A stretch of 64,000 nt of DNA from Cyclobacterium jeungdonense (lineage in GTDB: Bacteria > Bacteroidota > Bacteroidia > Cytophagales > Cyclobacteriaceae), in assembly GCF_010994275.1 (NCBI RefSeq), contig NZ_WMCD01000005.1, positions 124,001-188,000 of the forward strand, given 5' to 3'. A model generated the notes under the pieces. That model was not told the origin of the DNA. It did not search any database and saw only the letters and a list, made by a program, of their open reading frames with translations. How positions within the stretch are numbered: the stretch's first letter is position 1; each line of letters begins with the position of its first letter. Below are positions 1-7,215 of this stretch, piece after piece. The position numbers and the translations under genes were made by a program.

Positions 1-43
1 TGACCGTAATTGTAGATTTCATGAAAGAAACAACAGAATGAAT

Positions 44-71
44 ATCGATATGTTTATAAATATATATCGAT
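44..71. promoter_or_regulatory. ModE-box-like palindrome
   Basis: ATCGATAT (44-51) and ATATCGAT (64-71) form a perfect 8-bp inverted repeat separated by 12 A/T-rich bases. The ATAT cores flanked by CG resemble ModE operators known from proteobacteria, and a ModE-type regulator gene lies 77 bp away. The site would control a minus-strand gene off the left edge, plausibly a molybdate transport or molybdoenzyme gene. The palindrome is seen directly; the ModE link is inference. Confidence 0.35.
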
Positions 72-80
72 TTTGGTTAA

Positions 81-110
81 AAGCAAAAACCACCACCTTT
101 TGGGCAGTGG
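81..110 (-). terminator. Rho-independent terminator of the ModE-type gene
   Basis: Read on the minus strand, CCACTGCC pairs with GGTGGTGG (eight pairs, two of them G-U wobbles) across a short A-rich loop, followed by TTTTTG and further T residues. It lies about 40 bp past the stop codon of the ModE-type gene, as expected for an intrinsic terminator. Confidence 0.5.
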
Positions 111-147
111 TCCACTATTCGGAATGCCATGGGAAATAGGAGAGGAA

Positions 148-486
148 TTAAATACTATCCAGGATTTCAACTTCCTCTTCCGTTATCTTTTCTAACTTTT
201 CGGACAACTTTTCAAACTTCACAATGAGGTTTCTGGCATGTTCCGTGATTTCTGCCCCCCCGCCTTTTTCTCCCCCTTTTTTCAGGAGGACGTAAGGCTG
301 GCTTCCCCGGCTGTTGAGGTCATTGATCATCTCCCAGGCTTTTTTGTAGGACATGCCCATTTGCTGGGCGGCTTTGGAAAGAGATCCTTCGGACTGGATC
401 AGGGTAAGGAGTTGCAGCCTTCCCGGACCGAAAAATTTCTCCTGATCCAGGGTAATCCAACACCTGATTCTTAGTTTTTTTTCCAT
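148..486 (-). CDS. ModE-type winged-helix regulator (DNA-binding domain only)
   Basis: This 112-residue protein matches the N-terminal DNA-binding domain of ModE, the molybdate-responsive regulator. The recognisable stretch is GPGRLQLLTLI, then SLSKAAQQMGMSYKKAWEMI (helix-turn-helix), then a Gly/Lys-rich wing (KKGGEKGGGAEIT) and a C-terminal helix likely used for dimerisation. The C-terminal TOBE molybdate-binding domains of E. coli ModE are absent, as in many short ModE homologues, so the ligand cannot be inferred from sequence. A palindrome resembling a ModE box lies just downstream at 44-71, and a terminator at 81-110 ends the transcript. It is probably a DNA-binding regulator of molybdenum uptake or use; the target genes would lie off the left edge. 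Confidence 0.8.
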   Translation of the reverse strand: MEKKLRIRCWITLDQEKFFGPGRLQLLTLIQSEGSLSKAAQQMGMSYKKAWEMINDLNSRGSQPYVLLKKGGEKGGGAEITEHARNLIVKFEKLSEKLEKITEEEVEILDSI

Positions 487-862
487 GAGCTAAATTTTGA
501 AGCAGGGTTTTAAGATGAAAGAAAACGTATACCGGGCCATAATAAACTGACAGCGATCCGGAACGCATTCTATATCCAGAATTAAAAATACGATCCTTTT
601 TGCTATTTTTGAATGAATCATTTAACTCTACCCAGAATTAATTCTGACATTTTTGTGGAATTATTTATGGGTGATCCGTTTCTAACCATTTATAAGGAAA
701 ATGGTGAATACTTAAATCCGAATATCGGGCAATTGTAGCATAAGCCCTCCACGGCTTTTTTTGTTTTAAGAGACTTTTTTACAGAAAGGATTGTTTAGTT
801 CGTGATTATTATTAATTTACAATGTATTCAATTCTTTGTGCATTTAAACAACTTTTTTTATC
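487..862. other. Intergenic region, possible small transcript
   Basis: This 376-bp gap separates the divergent ModE-type gene and the 201-residue protein. It must hold both promoters. The only structured element I see is a terminator-like hairpin at 742-766. A 23-codon open frame (667-738) precedes that hairpin, but it has no recognisable product. No tRNA or known RNA motif was recognised. Confidence 0.4.
742..766 (+). terminator. Terminator-like hairpin of an orphan small transcript
   Basis: AAGCC (742-746) pairs with GGCTT (753-757) across a six-base loop and runs directly into a T-rich tract. No long plus-strand gene ends here. It therefore either ends a small RNA or short peptide transcript from the 600-740 region, or is a chance hairpin. 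The stem is only five pairs long. Confidence 0.35.
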
Positions 863-1468
863 ATGAATCCATTCCCACTCTCTTCGATTCTCCACATTTT
901 TTTGAAGGTCAATCGCTTTTTCCGACTCAAGTTAATTTTTGTTTTGGTTTTTTCCTTTGCTATTTCCTTTAGAGGAACGGCTCAAACAGAAACTGTTAGA
1001 TTTACTGCAAAGCAGGCAGTCTATCTTGAGGTTGGTGGAAATGCGGGCCGGTATGCATTCAATTATGGGCGAATATTCTATCAAAAAGGGAAACTAAAGC
1101 TAAATGCGAGTGCAGGTTTTTCAATGTTTCATCACAGATTAAATGCTAAAACTACATGGCTCCCGGTAGTACCCTTAGAGATATCAGCATTTTATGGTAA
1201 GTCAAACCATCATCTGGAATTAGGTATGGGAGTTACTTCTTACCTAACCAGAAGTATAGGCTTTAATTCTGAGACGTTTCAAACAATTGATAAAGTGGTT
1301 TTTGATGCGGCCATACCTTTAAGAATAGGCTATAGGTATCAAAAGCCTGAAGGTGGATTCTTTTTTAGAGTGGGGTACACCCCATTTCTTGCCATGCCCA
1401 TTAAGCCCCGCAAATATTGGGCTTTTCAGCCGGTTTTTGCAGGCTTGAGTTTGGGACTGAGTTTTTAA
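863..1468 (+). CDS. Hypothetical outer-membrane-like protein
   Basis: This 201-residue protein has no family I can name. A long hydrophobic N-terminal segment (about residues 22-38, Leu/Phe/Val-rich) ends with RGTAQTE, which looks like a signal peptide with cleavage after Ala-Gln. The mature part alternates aromatic and polar residues (GRYAFNYGRIFYQ, GRKYWAFQPVFAGLSLGLSF-like spacing) and ends in Phe. This is typical of small outer-membrane beta-barrels. A small porin-like or surface barrel protein is the best guess. It appears to be a single-gene unit, with the ModE-type gene divergent upstream and a convergent receptor gene downstream. Confidence 0.55.
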   Translation: MNPFPLSSILHIFLKVNRFFRLKLIFVLVFSFAISFRGTAQTETVRFTAKQAVYLEVGGNAGRYAFNYGRIFYQKGKLKLNASAGFSMFHHRLNAKTTWLPVVPLEISAFYGKSNHHLELGMGVTSYLTRSIGFNSETFQTIDKVVFDAAIPLRIGYRYQKPEGGFFFRVGYTPFLAMPIKPRKYWAFQPVFAGLSLGLSF

Positions 1469-1658
1469 TCGCCATCAATCAAACTCGTTTGCATGCTTAC
1501 GATTGAATGAGATGGAGGAAGATGGACGATCCATTCTCAAAAGTCTCTCCCTCTCTTCGTTCTCTCCAGTCTCCCCTTCTCACACATCTGTACAAAAACT
1601 TTCTTTAGTAAAAACCATACTCTCCTAATTCAATGAACGGCCCTCCTAAAAGAATTTT

Positions 1659-4517
1659 TTACCAGCTCCTCGCTCCACCCCTCCCAGGGCCACCACGGTA
1701 TCCTCCCGGTCTGTCGCCTTCATCAGGCAGATCAGACTTTTTGAAATTACCGATGATATAGGTAAAGGAAACCATGGCATAGCGGGTCAGTACATTGGAG
1801 TACACATCTGTCACAGCCACATCCGAAACAGTCCTGGAAATGCTGTTGTTCTGCTTGAGCAGGTCAAAGACATACACCTTCAATTCCCCTTTGTTGTTTT
1901 TCAGGAAGCGGTAACCTGCTTCGATATTCCATAACCAGACCGATTGGTCCAAACCCTCAGAAAGACCCCTGTAGAGCATGTTGTTGACATTATTAGCAAT
2001 AAAAGTTTTTCCGTCATTGGGAGAATAATAAAACCGTAGGTTACTGCTTTGAATGAAATAATTTTGGTCAAGATTGCTTTGAAGGCTGCTGTTCACGATG
2101 GTGTAAGTGGCATTGGTGGAGAGATTAAAATCCACATCTTTGCTGATATTGCTGGCAAATGTGATGCCCTGCCGTATGTCGATATTTTCGTTCGTGTTCG
2201 TTTGTCCGTTGATCATTCCCGGGGTACGGCCATAGCTGATGCCCGGGTTCAAATTCACCTTCGTTTTCCATTTTGGAATGCTGGTTCCATAACTAAAAAA
2301 TAGCCGCGCATTCATTTGTCCATTTAAATTTACCGGACTGGTGATTTGCCCGCCTCTCCTGAGCAGTACTTCATTATTTATCAGGGTGTCCTGAGGAGCC
2401 ACAAACGTACTCGTCCCAATGTAATTATTATTCAAATTGGTAAACAAAAACACGAAAAAGGATTTGTTTGTCTCCATATTGAATTTAGACATGTTGACAA
2501 ACATGGAGTGGTTGTAACTTTGCCCCAGTGAAGGATTACCTACGGAAAGATTCAAGGGGTTACTGTTATTAATCACATTTTGCAGTTGGTTTACGCTAGG
2601 CTCATCCGTACGAGTCCGGTACCGGAACCGGTAACTGGTACCCGTTTCGGTTCGGTAATTCATGGTCAGGGTAGGCATGATATTTTTAAAATCCCGATAG
2701 AAGGTTCCCTCTGTGGGAAACACACTTTCATTATCCAATACCGCATATTGGTAGTCCAGGTCCATATTGATATTCAATCCCTTGTTGTTGTACCGATATC
2801 CTAATCCGGCCCGCTGGGTCAAAAATTTATTATCAAATTCGTTGCTTAACGCCGTATCCAATACCATGATTCCCTGTTCGTTGGCCAATTGAAAGGTCTT
2901 CTGATCCGCAGCACTTTTATTGTTCCCAACCTGATAGGAGAATGTCGCTACCGATCTTTCGCTAATCGGCTCGGTATAGGTCAGGTTGGTCCGGTAATTA
3001 AACCCATCAGACAAAGCCGTTGTTTCCTGGACCAAGGTATCGAAAGCATTTCTGACGTAATCTTTGTTGGAAGAGATCAGATCCGTTAACTCATCCCGTT
3101 GGTTCCAGGAGGTAAATAAATCGACGGATACCGTCCGGCCCACCTTATCGAACTTATACCGGTAGGTAAGGTTATTGGAAATGGAATAGCCCTGAGTTTC
3201 ATTCTCGGTTAAGTTTCGGGTGTCGCTAAGGGAATCCAGGGATTGATCCAGATTCAGGCCCTCCAGGTTGCTATACCTGTAATTATCCTGGAAATTAATG
3301 CTAGGGCTGATAATCAATGCATTCTTTTCATTGATATCGTATTCCATCCGGGCATTCATGCGGTGATTGTTATTATTAATGGTGCTGATTTGGTCTTCCT
3401 GATAAATCTGACGCTGGTCTTCCGTGATAACGGTTTCTCTGTTGGTATTTTCGAAAACCGTATTATCGGTGGCGTTAAAAAAATAACTTCCGGTAAAATT
3501 GATTTTCTCGCCCCATTTATCGCTGTAATTTAATCCCAGCGAGTTGGTAGTAACGATTCCATTGTTTGATCCTACACCGAAGCTATTTCCGCCCGGTCCA
3601 CCTCGTCGCCCTCTTCGGCCACCGCCACCGAGACCTCCACTTACTCCCAGCAGGTCGTCTGATGCAAAGTTTTGCTGGTTCACATTATTGGACATACCGA
3701 TAATGGAAATTCTTCGGTCTCCATTAAAAAAATTGATATTTCCACCTACCGAATAGGTATTGTCGGTACCATAACCACCATAAACCCTTCCGAAGTAGCT
3801 GTTGCGCATGTTTCCCTTCGTGATGATGTTGATCGTTTTGGCGTAATTACCGTCATCCAGTCCTGTAAGCCGTGATTGGTCGGAGCGTTGATCCAATACT
3901 TCGACGCTGGAAATCGCATCAGCGGGAAGATTCCTTAAAGCTATCGAAGGGTCATTTCCAAAAAACTCTCGTCCATCAACCAATATCTTTTGCACTTGTT
4001 CACCTTGAGCCTGGACCTGACCGTTTTCTATGGTAATGCCTGGAAGCTTGCCAATAAGGTCTTCGGCCATGGCATTTTCCTTTGTTTTAAAGGCACTGGC
4101 GTTAAAAACTGCCGTGTCTCCCTTCATTTCTCCTACCGAATTTTCCCCTTCTATCACCACTTCACCTAGTAATTGACTGTCCTCCCGAATGGAAATAATG
4201 CCAAGATCCAAAGGCATCCCTCTGGAAAATTCACGGGTGATTTTTACAAAACCCACATAGGAAACTTCCAATTTGAATACGGGAAGGCGGGGATAGGCAA
4301 TTTTAAAAGTTCCGTCCGGACCAGTGGTAGTACTACTGATCAGGGTATCCCCTTGAGTTTTGAGTACTACGTTAGCGCCAATCATGGGGTCTTCACTGCC
4401 CTGCTCCACTATTTTTCCCTGGATCATGGGTGGAGTTGGTTGATCCTGCCGGGCTTCCAACTGGGTGCCCGCCATTAACATGCCCAGGAAACAGGCAAAA
4501 AGAGTACTAATCCTCAT
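1659..4517 (-). CDS. TonB-receptor-like outer-membrane beta-barrel protein
   Basis: This 952-residue protein starts with a signal peptide ending near GTQLEARQ. A carboxypeptidase-like regulatory (CarboxypepD_reg) domain follows at about residues 30-115 (IVEQGSEDPMIGANVVL). A plug-like region comes next (LIGKLPGITIENGQVQ, KILVDGREFFG, NLPADAISSVEVLDQ), then a long barrel. The order matches Bacteroidota outer-membrane beta-barrel family proteins related to TonB-dependent receptors that lack the SusC signature. Two Gly/Arg-rich stretches stand out: one near residues 285-315 in the barrel and one at the extreme C terminus, which ends ARSW rather than in the usual aromatic-hydrophobic strand. It has no SusD-type partner. 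The substrate is unknown; related proteins are often linked to metal or peptide uptake, but nothing here shows that. Confidence 0.8.
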   Translation of the reverse strand: MRISTLFACFLGMLMAGTQLEARQDQPTPPMIQGKIVEQGSEDPMIGANVVLKTQGDTLISSTTTGPDGTFKIAYPRLPVFKLEVSYVGFVKITREFSRGMPLDLGIISIREDSQLLGEVVIEGENSVGEMKGDTAVFNASAFKTKENAMAEDLIGKLPGITIENGQVQAQGEQVQKILVDGREFFGNDPSIALRNLPADAISSVEVLDQRSDQSRLTGLDDGNYAKTINIITKGNMRNSYFGRVYGGYGTDNTYSVGGNINFFNGDRRISIIGMSNNVNQQNFASDDLLGVSGGLGGGGRRGRRGGPGGNSFGVGSNNGIVTTNSLGLNYSDKWGEKINFTGSYFFNATDNTVFENTNRETVITEDQRQIYQEDQISTINNNNHRMNARMEYDINEKNALIISPSINFQDNYRYSNLEGLNLDQSLDSLSDTRNLTENETQGYSISNNLTYRYKFDKVGRTVSVDLFTSWNQRDELTDLISSNKDYVRNAFDTLVQETTALSDGFNYRTNLTYTEPISERSVATFSYQVGNNKSAADQKTFQLANEQGIMVLDTALSNEFDNKFLTQRAGLGYRYNNKGLNINMDLDYQYAVLDNESVFPTEGTFYRDFKNIMPTLTMNYRTETGTSYRFRYRTRTDEPSVNQLQNVINNSNPLNLSVGNPSLGQSYNHSMFVNMSKFNMETNKSFFVFLFTNLNNNYIGTSTFVAPQDTLINNEVLLRRGGQITSPVNLNGQMNARLFFSYGTSIPKWKTKVNLNPGISYGRTPGMINGQTNTNENIDIRQGITFASNISKDVDFNLSTNATYTIVNSSLQSNLDQNYFIQSSNLRFYYSPNDGKTFIANNVNNMLYRGLSEGLDQSVWLWNIEAGYRFLKNNKGELKVYVFDLLKQNNSISRTVSDVAVTDVYSNVLTRYAMVSFTYIIGNFKKSDLPDEGDRPGGYRGGPGRGGARSW

Positions 4518-4653
4518 CGTATTTTTTGGTTATCATTTACGAGGATTAGACAGGCATTCTTCCGCTGGGTTTAATGACCAGAGAAAAAAAGTACCAGGGG
4601 ATAAAAAAGAGAATTTAACGGTAAAATTCGGGGATAGTCTATTGACGCCTGGA

Positions 4654-4992
4654 TTATACCGCTACCGAAGCAATGTCCCGATAGTTGATTCCCATATGGC
4701 TATTGTCGTAAATCGCTTTTCCATCTCTGATCACAATCACCTGTGGAGAGGCATGGGCTACTGCAAACTCTTTTTCAATGGCATTGGAAACATCCCTGTG
4801 AGCAATCAGGTCCAAAAAATAGGGGGATAAACGCTGGCTGTCCGCTTCTTGCCAGCTTCTTTCCATTCGATTCCAGGCCATGCTGCTAATGGAACACCTG
4901 GAAGAATGCTTGAAGATCACCACGGGCCTTTCCTTGCTTTCTTCCTTTATTTGTTCAATTTGAGATAATTTTTCTAACTTTTTCCAGCTCAT
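4654..4992 (-). CDS. ytxJ: Bacillithiol-system monothiol protein YtxJ
   Basis: This 112-residue thioredoxin-fold protein matches the YtxJ family. The active-site segment is HSSRCSIS with a single Cys at residue 33, so it is a monothiol bacilliredoxin-like centre rather than CxxC. The cis-Pro loop is HASPQVIVI, and the short C terminus ends in GINYRDI. YtxJ homologues co-occur with bacillithiol biosynthesis and are predicted to reduce or sense bacillithiol-mixed disulfides in the cytoplasm. No other bacillithiol gene is in the window. It probably has its own promoter in the 155-bp gap shared with the divergent DUF4403 gene. Confidence 0.85.
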   Translation of the reverse strand: MSWKKLEKLSQIEQIKEESKERPVVIFKHSSRCSISSMAWNRMERSWQEADSQRLSPYFLDLIAHRDVSNAIEKEFAVAHASPQVIVIRDGKAIYDNSHMGINYRDIASVAV

Positions 4993-5072
4993 ATACTTTA
5001 TTAATTTCAGAATAAATAACCAAAATCTTCGTCTTTTAAGTTCAACAGCTGTCCAAAAATTTGGAATAATTC

Positions 5073-5080
5073 TATATTTG
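5073..5080 (+). promoter_or_regulatory. Bacteroidota -7 promoter element
   Basis: TATATTTG is an exact match to the Bacteroidota TAnnTTTG -7 element, 68 bp before the DUF4403 start codon. I see no good TTTG at the usual -33 spacing, so this is a weak promoter call. Confidence 0.3.
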
Positions 5081-5147
5081 TTCTTTCAAAACCAACTTAA
5101 TTCTGGAAGTTGTATCCGGAGTATACAATTTCTGCGTTCTAACTATA

Positions 5148-6536
5148 ATGTACCGATACCTTTCTAATACCTGTATTTTTATCCTTCTATTCACCGGTCT
5201 TGCCTGTAAGAGTCTGCAGCCGGGCAAACCCGGGTCTCCCCCAGCAAAGCCTAAGGCAATGGCAAGTATTCGTTTAAATCTGGATGTTCCACTGCCTTTT
5301 ATTGAAGCCCGGATCAACCAGGGATTAAATGAGCAATTGGTAGATGAAGAGGGATTAGAGCTAGGAGATGGACTGGTAGCAGATCTTCTTCTCGAAAAAA
5401 GAGGAAACCTTTCGCTTTCAGCTACGGATCAGGGCAAACTCCAATTGGGGTTGCCGGTATTAGCGAACGGATCCATCCGGCTGGAGAAACGAATTTTTGG
5501 TCAAAAAGTATCCACAGCGCTGCCGTTCCGAGAGGAACTAAGACCCGAAATCCTATTTTTGCCAGCCTTACAAAATGACTGGAGTTTTGATTTGGAAGAA
5601 CTCGACATACTTTCCTTGGGAAAACCGCTTTCTTTGGATGTTTTGGGCTTTCAAATGGATTTTGAACCTTTTGTGAAAAAGCAGGTGGCGAGCATCATGG
5701 AAAACCAATTACGAAACGGAGCGCTTGCAGCCCTTGATTTTAAAAATTTGGCTGAAAGTTTCTGGAGCAGCTTTGGAAAACCCAGGTACATTTCCAACGG
5801 CCTGTCTGGAAATTACGTGTATCCCCAACCGGACGAGTTAATCATCCACCAGCGATTCACATCCTCCCAGCAATTGCAAATCGGAATAGGTCTGACCGGT
5901 GAAATGCTCAGCCAAAAGGACAGGCCCCTGGCCACTGAATTACCTTCGCTACCTCCACTGACCTTGGCGGAAGTGGAAGAAAACGAATTGGACCTAACCT
6001 TCCCTATTGTCCTTAGCTATGAGGAAATAGCATCCTATCTGAACCAAACCCTGAAAGACTCTGTGCTTGTTCTGGACAGCAAAACCCGAATGCTTGCCGA
6101 AAATTTTACCTTGGGGCACCATGGTGACAGGGTATTGGTAAGCATGCAATTTTTAGGCTTGCGGGAAGGTAAAAAAGACCTGCAAGGAACCTTTCACCTG
6201 GCCGCAAAACCAAGGTTCAATAAACAAAACCAAACCATCGAATTTTCGGATATTGAATTCAAACTGGAAACGCCAGATTTCTTCACCAATACAGCCAATT
6301 GGTTGAAAAGAAGGAAAATCAGAAAAACCATCCAAAAACGGGCCGTCATTCCAGTTAATGAGTACCTGGAACCTGCAAAAGCTTCCCTGATGGAAATGGG
6401 GGCATGGCAAAGTCCGATTGCCAGTTTTGGACTACAAAACCCGGAAGTACAGGTAAAAGGCATCTATCCCACCCGAACTGATTTGGTCATTCATGTACGG
6501 GCCACCGCGGGTATTGAAACGCGGTTTATAGAGTAG
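5148..6536 (+). CDS. DUF4403 family lipoprotein
   Basis: This 462-residue protein matches the DUF4403 family, whose biochemical role is not established. The N terminus has a lipoprotein signal: a hydrophobic core (FILLFTG) followed by the lipobox LACK, with Cys at about residue 20. The linker after it is Pro/Gly-rich. The body repeats motifs typical of the family, such as INQGLNEQL and YLNQTLKDS, which fit a tandem lipid-binding-like alpha/beta fold. It is transcribed divergently from ytxJ and converges on the exonuclease gene with only 3 bp between stop codons. It is probably anchored to a membrane facing the periplasm. The domain call is firm; the role is unknown. Confidence 0.8.
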   Translation: MYRYLSNTCIFILLFTGLACKSLQPGKPGSPPAKPKAMASIRLNLDVPLPFIEARINQGLNEQLVDEEGLELGDGLVADLLLEKRGNLSLSATDQGKLQLGLPVLANGSIRLEKRIFGQKVSTALPFREELRPEILFLPALQNDWSFDLEELDILSLGKPLSLDVLGFQMDFEPFVKKQVASIMENQLRNGALAALDFKNLAESFWSSFGKPRYISNGLSGNYVYPQPDELIIHQRFTSSQQLQIGIGLTGEMLSQKDRPLATELPSLPPLTLAEVEENELDLTFPIVLSYEEIASYLNQTLKDSVLVLDSKTRMLAENFTLGHHGDRVLVSMQFLGLREGKKDLQGTFHLAAKPRFNKQNQTIEFSDIEFKLETPDFFTNTANWLKRRKIRKTIQKRAVIPVNEYLEPAKASLMEMGAWQSPIASFGLQNPEVQVKGIYPTRTDLVIHVRATAGIETRFIE

Positions 6537-6539
6537 GGA

Positions 6540-7214
6540 TTAGCCCAACAAGTCTCCATAGGTTTTGATTCCCTTTGCTTCGGCGACCTTTAATAGCTTC
6601 ACTAGAAGCTGGGCCGTCAATAAAGCATCTCCGGCGGCCGTATGCCGGTCATCCAGGGCTATCGCATACCGTTCACAAAGACGATCCAGAGAGTATTCTT
6701 TAGCAGGTACGGTGTGTGGATCGTAATACCTGCCTCTATCCAGCCGGACTGCCAGATCGTATGTATCCAGACCCGGATTTTTTATTTTGCGTAATCCCAT
6801 GGATTTACCGACCCGCTCCAGCATAGCCAAATCAAAACCCAAATGATGTCCAACCAGTACCTTCTGCCTGGCATCTTCTAGAAAAGTTCGGATGAGCCGT
6901 TCCCTGCTTACATAGGGCCTTTCCTGTACCAGGCCATGGACTTTTATGGCTTCCCGATTTCTTTTTTTTGGCTTAAGGTAAAATTCCCTTGAGTTTGAAA
7001 TTTTGATTCTATTGTCAATTACGAGTACGGAACCATAGGAGAGCACATGATCCTTTTTGATAGTTAAGCCAGTCGTTTCCGTGTCCAACACCAAGAACTC
7101 CACTTCAGATAACGGCTTTCCTTTTGGAAATTTTCGTTCCATGGACTTTTCGTAAGCTCTGATGAAATCCGGCTTGGGTAGCGAAGCAAAACCGAAAAAT
7201 TTTTTCCAGTCCAT
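6540..7214 (-). CDS. DnaQ-like 3'-5' exonuclease (DEDDh)
   Basis: This protein of about 224 residues belongs to the DnaQ/RNase T superfamily. Exo I is LVLDTETTG (Asp44 and Glu46 from the chosen start), Exo II includes HHLGFDLAM, and Exo III is the DEDDh type with RHTAAGDALLTA. It lacks polymerase or polymerase-III-specific domains, so it is a stand-alone exonuclease rather than a clear replicative proofreading subunit. I chose ATG at 7214, one base beyond the upstream stop codon (TGATATGG). A TTG at 7226 would extend it by four residues and overlap the upstream gene. The tight junction implies co-translation with the DUF294 protein. This DUF294-exonuclease pair recurs next to acetate-symporter genes in many bacteria; its substrate is not known. 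Confidence 0.85.
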   Translation of the reverse strand: MDWKKFFGFASLPKPDFIRAYEKSMERKFPKGKPLSEVEFLVLDTETTGLTIKKDHVLSYGSVLVIDNRIKISNSREFYLKPKKRNREAIKVHGLVQERPYVSRERLIRTFLEDARQKVLVGHHLGFDLAMLERVGKSMGLRKIKNPGLDTYDLAVRLDRGRYYDPHTVPAKEYSLDRLCERYAIALDDRHTAAGDALLTAQLLVKLLKVAEAKGIKTYGDLLG

Positions 7215-7215
7215 A

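Noticed and set aside
1..30. TGACCG followed by ATGAAA at the window edge, resembling the tail of the leader element
   Set aside because: The AATTATAAACAG block and the spacing are missing; the match is too short to call a fourth copy.
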